From Bryoerythrophyllum caledonicum (Eukaryota > Streptophyta > Bryopsida > Pottiales > Pottiaceae), in assembly GCA_963971425.1 (NCBI GenBank), contig OZ020519.1, forward strand, positions 23,476,786-23,540,785: a stretch of 64,000 nt of DNA, in the 5' to 3' direction. The notes below the pieces were generated by a model. That model saw only the letters and a program-made list of their open reading frames with translations, did not search any database and had not been told where the DNA came from. Made by a program: the position numbers and the translations under genes. Shown piece after piece: positions 46,309 to 58,479 of this stretch. Every line of letters begins with the position of its first letter. Position 1 is the first letter of the stretch.

Positions 46309-46896
46309 TAGTTATTAGACTAAAAGTTACAAGATATGCTAAGTTAAAGTGGGCTGACCTTGTTGGGCAAGGGGAGGATAAAACTATTTCTTGCACTTCA
46401 AATGCTATAATCTTCATATCTGTGACCTGGATTGCAACCAAAAAAATGTGGTATATTTCTACAAGAGTCTGTTTTATGATCTTACGGTTAATAGTCCAAA
46501 ATTTCACTCAAAAATGTGATTTTTGTGCCTTTTTTTTTACATTGGTTGTTTTGGATTAGTATTTGAGGGAATTTGTCGAGGAACTGAAGGGGTTAAAACA
46601 AGGGAAGACATTTGAATGATCATGTCTGTGGGCTAGAGTTGAATAATGCAATTTGGTTTAATCCATCAACATCAATCAAAGACGTATGTATGAGCACATA
46701 TTTTACTTTGTAGAGTTCTAAAAATATATTTAAGTTTAACAAGCACCGTACACCTTTGAATTGAAGATTCTTCAATTTACATCTATCATTTGGAGGTCAT
46801 TCAATTAATCCAAACTTGATCATGTTCAAATACAACACCATATATGTAGAATATTGTTGCCAACAATGGCACCTTTTGATGTTTAAGGATGAACTT
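46309..46896. repeat. Family A right-quarter fragment and family B remnant
   Basis: About 46380-46596 matches the right quarter of family A copy 2 and ends AACTGAAGGGGTTAA. About 46680-46890 matches family B (GTAGAGTTCTAAAAATA, AGATTCTTCAATTTACATCTATCATTTGGAGG, CAACAATGGCACCTTTTGATGTTTAAGG). No gene is seen. Confidence 0.6.
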
Positions 46897-46900
46897 TTAA

Positions 46901-47844
46901 ACCCCTAAATTTTCAAGAGTCCCTACGGAGGACTTTTACAGATTTGGGCAGGTTCTTACGGTGTCAATTCATAACATTTTTCCTTAGATTTTTACTATAG
47001 ATGGACATTACTAAAAGCTATGTGTGAGTTCAATTTTTCTTCTAAATCCAACATTCAATGAAAAAGTAATAGGGTTTTGAAGTTCAAATGGAGAGAGCAG
47101 GCACATTGGGCAACTTCAAAAACTTTTGCTAAGATGCTCTATTGAATGTGAGATTTCCATACTAAGAAATAATATCATTTCCTTTCATACTGTCAAAATT
47201 TCTCTTGTCTTTTGTGAAAAAATGCACATTAACCCAAGTGAAACTTTCTCACACATTGTCGCACATTGTCGGGCAAGGTACCAAAAAAACTTCTTCCTTT
47301 CCACATAAAACTTAGGGATCTTCATATTTCTCACTTTTAATTTTTCCCATAAAATTATGTAGCGTAAAATTTCTCATTGACCAATTGGATTCAAATTCTA
47401 AAACATATTAGATTCACTAAAAAATATAACGTGAATTGACAATTTTTGAACCTCCATTCCTTGCACAATTTATTTGAATATGCCTCATCCTTTCTCTACC
47501 TCTAAAAATTGGTGTACAAAGAACTAATATCATGCTCATAATGATGGTAATGGATTTAGACCTTGTGTAGTGTAAAAATTGGACACCAAGTAAAGTCAAA
47601 GTAATGTTGGTCCACTAAACGCAGGGAAGAAGATGAACCCTTTTCTTTGCTTCAAACACTATAATCTTTCAATCTCTGTGTTCAAAGTTTATAAAAGATT
47701 GTAAGTATGTTACTTAATAAGTCTTAATTGAGATCCTACAGTCAAAACTAGAAATACAAGTATTTTGATTCTTCCTTACTCAATATAGTGGAACAAAAAG
47801 TTTTGGAGTGTTTTTGGTGTGAAATTGTCAAAGAAATGTTGGGG
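46901..47844 (+). mobile_element. TTAA element family A, copy 7
   Basis: About 944 bp after TTAA 46897-46900, with left end ACCCCTAAATTTTCAAGAG and right end AAATGTTGGGG, followed by TTAA 47845-47848. The full family A interior is present in order. Confidence 0.85.
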
Positions 47845-47848
47845 TTAA

Positions 47849-48189
47849 ACAACATAACAACCCACTGGTGGCCACAATATTCTACATATATGATGTTGTA
47901 TTTGAACATGATAAGGTTTAGATCAATTGAAATGGCCTCCAACTGAAAGATGATGGTTGAAGAATCGCCAATCCAAAGGTGTGAGGTGCTTGCAAAATTT
48001 TAGTACATTTTTTGTATTCTATAGAGTAAAATACGTGCCTCTCTATTGATGTTCAAGGGTTTGTCAAGTCTCTCACTTTCCACTATGATGATGATTTATT
48101 GTATGTTTTGCATGTGATAGAAGTGCAAGTGTGGATGAAGGGGGATTTGCCTAAATACCTTGGTCGAGTGTTGCACGAAGCCTAAGGCT
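47849..48189 (-). mobile_element. Family B remnant and spacer
   Basis: About 47855-48062 reads as family B on the minus strand (CACTGGTGGCCACAATATTCTACATATATGATG, GAACATGATAAGG, AAAATTTTAGTACATTTT). The rest of the stretch has nothing recognisable. Confidence 0.6.
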
Positions 48190-48440
48190 TGGAAGGGTGG
48201 GGAAGGGTAGGTAAAATACCGGCCCCTATTTTTATGATGGAGGGGGCCCTATTTGATCATTGGGGAGGCCCTAAGGATAATTTGAAGTCGCAGACCCCAA
48301 ATTTGGAAATTTATTTTCCAAAAATAGCCTCTAGAGCCCCGAAAGTTAAGAGGCTAGAAAAAATGGACCCACTCCAAGACTTGGTGCAACGCTAGACCAG
48401 GGTAAATAGGGAGATCCGATGAAGGGGGACCCATTGATTC
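48190..48440. repeat. GC-rich block, third location
   Basis: Contains GGGGCCCTATTTGATCATTGG, GGGGAGGCCCTAAGGATAA, CCCCAAATTTGG and AGCCTCTAGAGCCCCGAAA, resembling the blocks at 2140-2690 and 20940-21060. A 68-codon frame here (48189-48395) is considered repeat-derived. Confidence 0.5.
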
Positions 48441-48687
48441 TGGTATGTATGCTGATAAATTCACAAAATCTTTGTTCTGGGGATGAAGAGGAGTCATGGG
48501 GACAATGGTGTGTTTGGGGATCTGTGTTGGAATGCCCTTTTTAATTTGTGTGCATTAGCTTTTGTTTGGTTTGTGCATGGAGTGGTGTCATGGCGCCAAT
48601 CACACACTTACACACAACCCTGGGATTGACCACCCATCTATGAATATTTCTGCAAACACGTTGATTATTGTTATCAAACTTGCTTCA
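48441..48687. other. Spacer, nothing recognised
   Basis: No gene or repeat ends seen. Confidence 0.4.
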
Positions 48688-48914
48688 TTAACCCTTAAAC
48701 GTCAGTAGGGAATCATATATACAGGCATGAATTTTACTCTGTAGAATACATAAAATTGATTCAAGTTTAGCAAGAATTTCAACTACAGATTGTAGATTCT
48801 TCAACTAATAACTTTCATTTGGAGATCATTTCAATATCTTAATCTTATCATGTTCAAATATGACATTACATATGTAGAATACTGTGACCACCAGTGGCAC
48901 CTTCTGACGTTTAA

Positions 48915-49541
48915 CCCTTAAACGTGAGTCGGGATCCATATAAACATGACCGTATTTTACTTTGTAGAATACATAAAATGTATTAAATTTTTAGCAAGAC
49001 TTACACCTTTGGAGTGAAGAATCATCAACTAAGGTTGGATGACCTATAACCACCAACTTAAGCTTGCTGACCTATTTATAGCGTTTGTATACGTGGTAAG
49101 ACATTTTTTGGGAATTCAAAATAGGATTTCATGAATATTGCAATTGTCGTGACCATTTATTTCTTCATATTGAAATTGCTACAAATTTTCAGAGTGGATA
49201 GTAAGCCGTGACCCATTCCTCGACATACACAACTCTCTATTTCCACACTAAGTTGTACTAATAACCACTTCTGCATTGACTAAAAACCGGCAGCTTTGAA
49301 CCAATCATGAAGTGACACCCAATCATATGTGACTTCCTAAAATTTCGGAAATGGGGTGGGTCTGTGGTGGTTTTGGTCCACTTTAGCTTGTCCGTTCTGG
49401 GGTTCGTGGTGGTTATAGGTCATCCAACCTTAACATCTTTCATTTGGGAATCTTTCAATATATGAACCTTATCATGTTCAAATACAACACCGTACATGTA
49501 GAATGCGGTGGCCACCAGCGGCACCTTTTGACGTTTAACGA
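48915..49541 (+). mobile_element. Second family B element, nested
   Basis: Starts CCCTTAAACGTGAGTCGGG after TTAA 48911-48914 and ends CCTTTTGACGTTTAACGA before TTAA 49542-49545. It is itself split by a 399-bp TA-flanked element at 49032-49430; without that it is about 230 bp. Confidence 0.82.
49032..49430. mobile_element. TA-flanked inverted-repeat element, innermost
   Basis: A 399-bp element with ends AGGTTGGATGACCTATAACC and GGTTATAGGTCATCCAACCT, about 24 bp of near-perfect complement. TA lies on both sides (49030-49031 and 49431-49432). Excision restores CAACTAACATCTTTCATTTG, the normal family B reading. A TA target fits Tc1/mariner-type elements (inference). Confidence 0.88.
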
Positions 49542-49552
49542 TTAAGGGTTAA

Positions 49553-50473
49553 TCCTTTTGTTACGGTTGAGAATGTTTAAGGTAGTCCAGCCCATCACCA
49601 CCACCTTTGCATCATTGCCTCATGAGTGCCGATGGGGCTGTGCCGCTACGTTGGGGCCTCAACAACTAGTGGTAGGCCCCACTAAACAAAAAGTAAATTT
49701 GGATGTAATTTGAAAAGTATAAATTGGATCCCAATGTCAACGTATTGGGAACTCTATGGGAATGGGAGAACGGTGGAGAACACTCTTGAGAGCACTTGGG
49801 AACGTAACGGGAAATCATTGGGAACACATTGGGAACTATATGGGAATAGGCTAGGATTTCTATGGAAACGCTCCGTGAATGACATGGGAACAATATGGGA
49901 ATGCAATGGGAACTCATTGAGAACTCAATGTGAGCAATGGATCAAGGATGAATTACTAATATGAACATGCAATTAAGCAATTTTGCCCTCACCATTTAAA
50001 AGTGCACTTGAGTAAAAACGCGGCCATTGTGCGCAAAATTGTCAAAATTGCAAAATTTTAAATTTTAAAAAAGAAGAAAATGAAGTTTGAGCAAACATAT
50101 TGTGTATCATCAAAATCGTTGATATAAGAAGCTATGTAATGGAATTTTCAACAAAGTTTCAATAAAATTTCAAAGAAATATCAAAAGGATTGTACTGTAC
50201 AAAAATACGCAATCACCAATAATGATACGATAAGCAACAATTGCCAAATCATAACTGGATATTCTAAATAGTACATGATATACAAATCAATGAAAATCAA
50301 TATAAATGCATCTATACATGGACATAAAGATGTTATTTAGCAATAGTAAAAATCTCTTTAATCCATAGAATTGCTCCACAATGTCCTACATAACCCTTTC
50401 AATATACTACCCTTGCACATACACTATATAGCAATTATCATACACAATATATTCATAATACTTTCACTATCTA
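49553..50473. other. No gene seen; TGGGAAC-rich segment
   Basis: At 49740-49925 short words TGGGAAC, ATGGGAA and CATTGGGAACTC recur about a dozen times with irregular spacing. The remainder is AT-rich 3' flank of the transposase gene on the minus strand. Confidence 0.5.
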
Positions 50474-53400
50474 CTATGTAGCATTTAAGGTTGCTTGCAA
50501 GCGGTTGTCGTCGATAGCTTCGGTTTGCATTGCAATATATTCTAGTATGTGAGCCTTAGCCGATTGAAGAATGCGAATCCTACTTTCAACCTGCATTCCA
50601 AATACATTGCGCTTTCTCCACCGACAAGCACCACTCATGATTCTTTCCGGTTCATCTACCCATGAAAAAATGCATGTCTCTTTCTCTACCCAACTATGGC
50701 TCTCACCAGATGGCTCCCACAATGAATCCATGCAATTTGCATACCGTTGTGCAGATGACCCCACTCCATCAACAACGACCCCTCGAATGATGGGCCAGTA
50801 CCAACAAACCTTCATCTTCAATCTCCATCGACCTTTTCCGTCTTCAATCACCTTCCCTACATAGAATGATACACCACCTTCTACTTCTGCTCGATCAACA
50901 CTCAAGGCTACAAATTGTCCACAACCAATATCAGATTGTGGATTAAATGGTGGAAACGGGTCGTGGTTATCTTCATGAACTGCTCCTTCGGCTTGTTCCT
51001 CAACATGGTTGCATTCCGTTCTTTGTGCCCTACGCACTGCTTGATTTGATGGTCTTTCTCTACGAGGACCAAAATATCTTCGAGCCTCGGCATTTGGTAG
51101 CATAGCCACTATCTGGTCCACCGCAGTTATCTCGCGATTATCTTCACTTGGACCGTCCATTACATCCAAGGCTGCACGTTCTGCAGGTGCGGTGTTGGAG
51201 ACCTCTGAAGGCCAAAATGATGAAGAACAATGGTCGTTGTTGCGATTTTTGTGTGGAAATTCAGCTAGATAGAGTTTCAACTTTTCCGCCTCCTCTTTTG
51301 CATCACGATTCCTGTCCTCATGCTGCAATCTTTGAATGCACCTTTGTTTATATGCAATGAAGTCATCCAACGCCTTTAGCTCCCGCTCGTCTGCTTCAAA
51401 TACTTTCGCAAAAGCTGGTCGCTCATCTCTACTTGGAAACGACCTCAAAGTCTTTGTTCCTCCCTCTGGTCCCCATGGATCCTTGCAATAATGCTTATAT
51501 TGTACTCGAACCTCACGAATCCCCTTTCGATTATCCATATAAAATCGCATGTGGTGCGGAAATGTTATGCCAACCAATGCATCCGGACCTGTTAGTAAGT
51601 GAGGAGTTATAAACAATTTCCAATCCCACACATTCTCTAACAGTCGGGCGCTAACAAATGCTTCCATAGGGGATGTTCCTCTTTCTATAAGACTAAGCAT
51701 CTCCTTCAACGAGTCCACGTCCGACCTCTTCAATGTACTTGATATACAACTGAAGCGTTGATCAATATCTTCATGCGTATGGCCCACTATAAGAAAAGAG
51801 AGTTCCACCTCGTGGAAAAAGCCCAATCCCACCAATGTAGTATAGAGAGCAAACATATAAATGTTTTTATTCTCGCGTGTGCAGTTGTCCGCTTGGATGC
51901 GCAATGTTGGTGGCAAAAATCCCTTCCTCCGCAACACATCTCCTATCACGTACAACAATGTGCTCACAACCTGGTTGCTATCATGTTTGTGGTGAGCCCC
52001 AAATCACACATCGCAATATAAACCAATCCCATGTACAAGGGCCCCACACAAGTGGGTCTTCACAAACCGGTGCTCAATGTTCTTCACAGTTTGACGCATC
52101 CTTGGTACCATAGTTGTGTTTTGGTCCATGCCATCCACAATGATGCACATGTACAACTCAGGGCTAATATAACAAGACCTCTTGAATATCCAATAATGCC
52201 TACGTTCCTCCATCTGGTTGCACAGATGCAACATAAACAACTCTTTTATCTTTATCCTTGCATCCGCATTGGTGGTTCCCTCCATGGCACATTTATACTC
52301 CCAACAATAATAACACTTTGAGAATCTTGAGAATGGAGGTACCTGGACGTGAGGATACTTGATGCGCCACATCCTCCGGAACGAGCTGATCGAAATGGTA
52401 TCCCCATTACAAATTCTCTTGACCTCCTCGTTCACGTAATTGAATACATCAAACTTTACTGTATTCATGGGAAGGAGAATAAGAGGCACCACTTCGTTGT
52501 CACTCTTACGGCGGATAGAACGATGTGGTTGAGGACAACCAGCTTCATCCACGAATGATTTAAAGCAAGCCTCTGCCGCGGACATTCTAGTGCTCTCTCT
52601 AACCGGGTCTGAAAGGGTGTTGCCGTGAATTGCCGTCACTCTTTCATATATTAAACAATCTTTCTTCAATTGCTTAAAGCGCCTCTGCGAATAGCCAACC
52701 CCAAGGGCATAGCAGGCATTGCAAATTTGTTTGCCATCTAACTTCGTTACAAATTTATCCTGACGAGTTCATTCCGTTCGTGTGTAAAAAGAAACCAACA
52801 TTTGTCTCATCCACGTACTTCGTACAGAAAACTTGGAAGCCCATGCATTATATCGCATGTCCAATAGATACCTTGCTTGAACGTCCCTCAAACAATTACG
52901 TTTGCAACCTCCTTGTGCTATTGCACTTTGCACGTTTATAAGAGATACCTTAGTTGCTGTAGTTTCTGTCAAGGATGCCTCGCTTGAGACTCTCCTTCTC
53001 CTATTCTGCATAGAATATGGACGACGCGTTGGTCTAACGTAAGCTAACCCATCTACATTGGGGAGATCTCGGATATTAGAGGCAGTACATTGAGAAAATG
53101 GCAAATTCTCATCTACGGGGTTTGAAGCTTGACTGGTGCGCCGAGACCTTTCCGTGGATCTTGGTGTGTTAAACCGATCATGGAAATCAAATTCTGGAGC
53201 CATCATTCGTGTAGGTGTTGTTTGAGATCCATCTTCACCATGGGCATTTCTAATATTAGGTTCTACAGCCAAGACACGTAGCAAAGACCGGTGCCAACGA
53301 ATGATCAAGCCATTACACATGCCAAGACGCTCTCCTACAACCTCTCCGGTCCAATGCAATGCATTGTCTGCCCTAATGATACGCACTGCCACCTCAAATG

Positions 53401-53659
53401 GGAACAGCTTTGACCCATTCAATTCCATGCCACTTTCGAATGCATGCTCCCTTGTTCCCAAACCCACAACATCTCCACTTTCTGAAAGCAGTTCTACAGT
53501 CCTTTCCAATTCAGATGTACTAATCCCAACAGATCTTCTTTGACTTTGCCTTGCACGTGGTGCTCGTACTAATCGGGCCCCTACAGAGCTATTGGAAAGG
53601 ATATTATTTCTACGGGTGTTTGGAGGTGCCAAAGACGTTTGATATGTGTTGGTCTCCAT
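50474..53659 (-). pseudogene. DUF7869-like transposase with two in-frame TGA codons
   Basis: One minus-strand frame of 1061 codons runs from ATG at 53659 to TAG at 50474, broken only by TGA at 52769-52771 (codon 297) and 52004-52006 (codon 552). Conserved family parts lie on both sides of each TGA with no shift. Codons 1-296 include TGEVVGERLGMCNGLIIRW and a cysteine pair GGCKRNC. Codons 298-551 carry DGKQICNACYALGVGYSQRR, the FSKCYYCWEYK cysteine pair and VDGMDQNTTMVP (D509, D512). After the second TGA come HDSNQVVSTL, QADNCTREN (D591) and FLIVGHTHEDIDQRFS (E630, D631). These acidic residues fit an RNase-H-like transposase core; the DUF7869 name rests on recognition of the GHTHEDIDQ motif. 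No terminal repeats are located. Both TGAs could come from CGA by CpG deamination. A spliced product avoiding them looks unlikely. Confidence 0.85.
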
Positions 53660-54687
53660 TGTTGCTATCGGTACAAAAAAAACATAGCGGTTGCAAATTG
53701 GTCAACATATATGTAGACATTAACCTCTAAAAAATTAATTCAGGGTCAACAAGAAGGTATATACCACAATATAAAAATAAAATAAAATAAATATTAAAAT
53801 AGAACTAATTTTAAATTAGAAAACATGATATAGTTTATTTTCTTTTGTATTTGAAATTGTTCAGGAAACAAATATGTAACCTTATTTGTTAATGTGTGAA
53901 ATTGTTTGACTTGGATTTAAATGCACCAATTTTATTGAAGTTTTTTTTGTTTTGATATTATCATTTCACCTCACAGTTTAATGAAGGCTTCAGTACGATT
54001 TGGGGTTATTTAACAACAAATAAACATAAACTACAAATAATATTTCAATGTTTACCTCATAAGTTGTGCCTTTCTACTTCACATGTTCTCTTGCAAAGGA
54101 CAAATGTTACTTCATTGTGCCCAAAATGATCTATGATAGATTGTTATAAGTTTGCCCCACGTTCACCTTGGCCAAATCCACAATATCTAATTCGTGGACC
54201 TTTATCTCTTTTGCAGTATGTCTTAGTAGTCCTGGTTTACTTTGTAGTTCTATGCCTATCTTTCAAACATTGTATGGTGATAATCATTAGCGTCCTCCAG
54301 ATCATTTAGCTAAAACAATACAATAACCTCAAATTCCTAGTAGTTTGTTAAATCAATGTATCAAAAAATGTCTCTTTCAGATGAGACGTTCTATGATAGA
54401 TTCAACAAATTTTTACTATAATTTTCAATCATAGGGAATTTAAATTAACTACTATATGAATACACTCATATATTTTAGTAAACTTTAACTGCACAGATCA
54501 TAAGGTTTATGCTTTGAATAGTGCATTCTGGTTTTATTATTCCCTACATGGAAATTGTCAGGGTATTTTGAATAAAATTAATGACATATTTACAATCAAT
54601 AATCAATGCCTAAATTTTATGCCAAGTGTATATTCTAACTTGTATTAGGTCATTGCAAACAAAAAAAGTCACAACTAATAGAGGTGT
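53660..54687. other. AT-rich upstream region of the transposase, no gene seen
   Basis: No gene or clear repeat end recognised; may hold the transposase promoter and element terminus. Confidence 0.4.
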
Positions 54688-54691
54688 TTAA

Positions 54692-55634
54692 CCCCTAAAG
54701 GCCCAAGAGTTCTCCTCAAGGGACTCTTCAAGGTCTGGGCAGGTTCCTATGGTGTTAATTTATAACATTTCTTTTTGAAATTTCTACTGTAGATGGACAT
54801 TTGGAAGCTTTGTGTGAGTCAAATTTTTTCCTAAATTCGACATTTTACGAAAAACCTATAGGGTTTTGAATTCCGAATGGGGAGATCAGGCACGTTGGGC
54901 AACTCCAAAAACTATTGTTAGGACAATCTATTGAATGTAAGATTTTCAAAATTATATAATAATATTATTTCCTTTCATATTGTCAAAAAAAATCTCTTCT
55001 CTTAAGTGGAAAATAGCATAATAATCTAAGTCAAACATTTTCACACATTGTCACACTTTGTCAGATAAAGGTACCAAAAAAACTTCTTCTTTTCCACATA
55101 AAACTTAGAGACCTTCATATTTCTTACATTTGATTTTTTCTACAACAAGATGTGGCCTAAACCTTCTTATTGACCATTCGGATTATCATTCTAAAACATG
55201 TTTAGTTCACAAAAAAATGAAACGTGAGCTGGCAATTTTTGAACCTCCACTCCTTCCACATTTGCATAGAATATGCTACACTCCTTCTCTACCTCTAAAA
55301 ATTGGTGTACAAGGAAATAACATCATGATGAACATGATGGTAACGTTCTCAGACCTTGTGTAGTGCAAAAATTTGACACCAAGTGTAGTCAAAGGTTGTT
55401 GATATGCTTTAAGCAAGGAAAAAATAAAAGTATTCTCTACTTCAAACAATATAATATTTCAATCCGTGTGGTCAAAGTTTATGAAATTTTGTGAGGACGT
55501 TAATGAAATAAGTCTTAGTTTAGATCCTATGGTTAGATGTAGAAATAAAAGGTTTTGATTACCTCATTACTCATTGCACTAGAACGAGCATATTTGGAGT
55601 GTTTTTGGTGTGAAAATGCCTTGGGCCTTTAGGG
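54692..55634 (+). mobile_element. TTAA element family A, copy 8
   Basis: A 943-bp element between TTAA 54688-54691 and TTAA 55635-55638, with ends CCCCTAAAGGCCCAAGAG and TTGGGCCTTTAGGGG: 14-15 bp of perfect complement, the best preserved pair in the window. Confidence 0.92.
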
Positions 55635-55638
55635 GTTA

Positions 55639-57193
55639 AGATATAAGAAGTAGAATTGCAATGACTAGGTCTATAGAAATTACTCATTTCCTTAGGAAAA
55701 CAATTTAGTTTTATAACAAATAAACCATAGTAGTTTGTCTTGTACAAACAGTGGATAGAATCATGATTCTTGCTTATAGTGGGTTAACAATATATTTTGA
55801 AGTAGAATAAACTCTTTAATTTCTCCCCACCTCAAAAAAATCATTATTGAACTCTACAGTACTATTTTTGAAAACAATACGGAGATATTTCTCACCTAAG
55901 GTATGTTGCAGGTCTTTGTTGGGCAATCACTAGAATTAGATGGCGTTGAACGTTTGATGCTTGTGTCGGCGCTAGTGGTAGTCATGAACTTCAGCTTCTG
56001 CCAAAAACCTACACAAATTGTTAAAAATTCAATTGGAGCTCTGCCAAAGACATTGATTGAAAAGTTTTTCGACCACCATCAAGGTCGCCATCAATATATT
56101 TCTTTCCAAAGTAGCAAAATTGACCATGCTTGTTGATCTTTTAAAAAATCTTTACCAGAGCTAAAAAATGCAAAAAAGAACCATGCTTGTCGATCTTCTA
56201 CAAAAATATGAAGGATGTACAACGTGACCCTCCATCATTTTGGTATCACCAACCTTCTAACAAGGACGCGCCTAAAATGCCTTCCTTTCCTCCTTAGTCA
56301 TGGAGTTCCTTACAAGCCACAACTTGATAATAGCCTGGAAATAGACACAAAATTTAGAAACAAGAAACAACAATTCGCCTTCAAAAGGTGACATCCGTAG
56401 TGCTCATATGTACAAAGAATAAGCAATATTTTATGTCCAGCTTCATTAGACTTCCACAAATGCCATACACACAGATCAACAACATCAAACCCAAAACAAG
56501 CCTAGCTGAGTGTCTGCCAAATCAAGGAAAAAAACTCGCAATTGTTTTATGAAGACTAAAAGGTACATAAGGCACATGACTTATGTGAAAAGCCCTGCCC
56601 AAACAATCCATAACTAAATATCTATGATTGGCATGTATAGGCAAAAGGTGGCCAAGATTCATGACCTCTCTTTCATTTACATTGCAAGTCAAAATACTTC
56701 ACATTTGATTCTAGAAACCACGAAGCTCTTCCTTCCTTGGATATGAAAAAAAATAAAAATTGTTACTAACATTCCAAGTAAACTTATCGTATAGGTAGTG
56801 GAATATTATCTTCATCACTATTTATTTTGTGTATTCTAGATTTCTAGATCTACCATTCCACAACCTCCAAGCTCATGCAATTCTTACATCCCACCAGACT
56901 GAAATTAGACACTAGACCAATGTAAGAGTTAATATTCCACTTGACTGTAGGAATGAAGCGCCAAGGCGACTCCCCACCCGCTCAACCAGCCTTTTCTCTT
57001 TGCCATTTTCACACATGAAAGAAGAAGAAAAACTCAGAACATGTGCAAACCAAGGCACCTAGACATTCCGCAGATCATCTAGGAACGTTGGACATTTCAC
57101 CGATGATGTTTGCACGGTTCTGGTTTCAGTTAGCGTGTTACCAATAATGTTTGTACGATTCTGGTTTGCAACCGATCATGTTTGAAGAATCAC
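55639..57193. other. No gene seen
   Basis: A 77-codon frame at 55903-56136 follows a GTATGTTGCAG acceptor-like site but has no known domain. The remainder is AT-rich, with a CCATGCTTG(T)CGATCTT(C) phrase duplicated near 56125 and 56182. Confidence 0.4.
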
Positions 57194-57195
57194 TA

Positions 57196-57411
57196 CACTA
57201 AAATTGGTATTTAGTGTTATGCACGGTAAATGACTTATAAATGCTATAAATTTTTACACTTGATAATTTTTTTACTGAGAGCACACCAATATGTACTATC
57301 CAAAGAAGAGGATCAATGTAAACATAGTTGGTAAAAATATTTATCACGAGTAAAAACTTATAGCATTTACAAGTCATTTACCGTGCATAACACTAAATAC
57401 CAATTTTAGTG
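57196..57411. mobile_element. TA-type foldback MITE, well-preserved copy
   Basis: A 216-bp element with ends CACTAAAATTGGTATTTAGT and ACTAAATACCAATTTTAGTG; the complement extends about 55 bp through GTTATGCACGGTAAATGACTT. TA lies at 57194-57195 and 57412-57413. Related copies are at 8465-8687 and 8902-9118. Confidence 0.93.
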
Positions 57412-57413
57412 TA

Positions 57414-57826
57414 CAACTTATAATCACTCCAACTGTGGTTTTTCATGCTTGAAGAATCACTACAGCTTATAATCACTCCAACTGTTTGAAGAATCACAAC
57501 TTATAATCACTGGATCAAGTTTGCAACCGATCAAGTTTGAAGAATCACCACAGCTTTGAATAAGTTGTACACTAAAATTGGAGTGATTATAAGTTGGAGT
57601 GATTATAAGTTGTACCACTCCAACTGGAATCACCATGAATCACCATGAATCACCCACAGTGGAGTGATTATAAGGCCAACTGGAATCACCATGAATCACG
57701 ACTGAATCACGAGGCCAACTTGAATCACCATCACTTGATTGTGGCATATGACTGAATCACGAGTTGTGTCGTGAACTGTGCCTATGAATCATCAACTTGA
57801 ATCGTGTCGTGTCATGAACTGTGAAC
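57414..57826. repeat. Short scrambled repeats
   Basis: Repeated words CTTATAATCACTCCAACTG, TGAAGAATCAC, ATCACCATGAATCACC and GAATCACGA occur in direct and inverted orientation. No gene is seen. Confidence 0.65.
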
Positions 57827-58020
57827 TGCGCATATCCATCAATCGGCGAATCATCATCAATTGCGTATGTCGGAGGATTCAAGTTGTGGCGCAGTTCACT
57901 GCGCATATCCATCAATCGGCGAATCACCATCAACTGCGTATGTCGGAGGATTCAAGTTGTGGCGCAGTTCAATGCGCATATCCATCAATGTTGCGAATCA
58001 CCATCACGTCTGCGCCTATG
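57827..58020 (+). repeat. 73-bp tandem repeat, about 2.6 units
   Basis: Units begin TGCGCATATCCATCAAT at 57827, 57900 and 57973. Each includes GCGAATCA(T/C)CATCA and, in the first two, GCGTATGTCGGAGGATTCAA. Because 73 is not a multiple of three, the repeat shifts frame every unit, and overlapping frames there share the same peptides (CAYPSIGES, YVGGFKLW). Confidence 0.95.
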
Positions 58021-58479
58021 CCACAATCACCATTGTGATTTATAGGCAACTATCACGACAGTATGCACATTCAACTGGACTTCGTGGATCACCACAACTT
58101 CCACACAAAAACCGCTTCCACAGAAAATCTCATACAATTGTGGACACATGTCCCTCAAAAATCATTTGTTCCACAAAAAACTTCAACGTGGACGTCTCCA
58201 CAAACAGAAAGGAAATCATGCAGCATATCACCTGAGTAGCATAGCTCGCTGCCAACCCTAGACTCAGGAGGTTTCTCACCAGAAATCATACCGAACAAAT
58301 AATCATACCAAAGAAATATGAGTGTTGTGCCAAGATCCAGGAGGTTGACACCAAATTTGTAAAATAGGAGGTGTTAATAAACACCATTGGTTTTGACTGC
58401 GCAAAACTGCGCCGTGGTCAGCTCTAAATCGGAGACTCAATCACCTGAAATAAAAAAATGGACGTTGAGGAGATCCTAG
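58021..58479. other. No gene seen
   Basis: Spacer between the 73-bp array and a GC-rich island; nothing recognised. Confidence 0.4.

Larger units (their letters stand above)
48692..49548 (+). mobile_element. Family B element carrying two nested insertions
   Basis: The outer element starts CCCTTAAACGTCAGTAGGG after TTAA 48688-48691 and reaches CTTCTGACGTTTAA at 48914, where a second family B copy enters its right inverted end. The missing end GGG followed by TTAA reappears at 49546-49552. Without the insertion it is about 220 bp. Confidence 0.82.

Noticed and set aside
50474-53659. Selenocysteine codons or a variant nuclear code
   Set aside because: PLATZ uses TAA, but OEP37 and OEP80 both end in TGA exactly where family proteins end, so TGA is a working stop here; no selenocysteine-type context is seen.
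57194-57413. CACTA-type transposon, because the ends read CACTA
   Set aside because: Flanks support a TA duplication rather than the 3-bp one of CACTA elements, and the 216-bp palindromic form fits a TA-type MITE.
57778-58235. Three overlapping frames sharing CAYPSIGES and YVGGFKLW peptides
   Set aside because: A 73-bp repeat read in three frames in turn; the shared peptides are a product of the repeat period.
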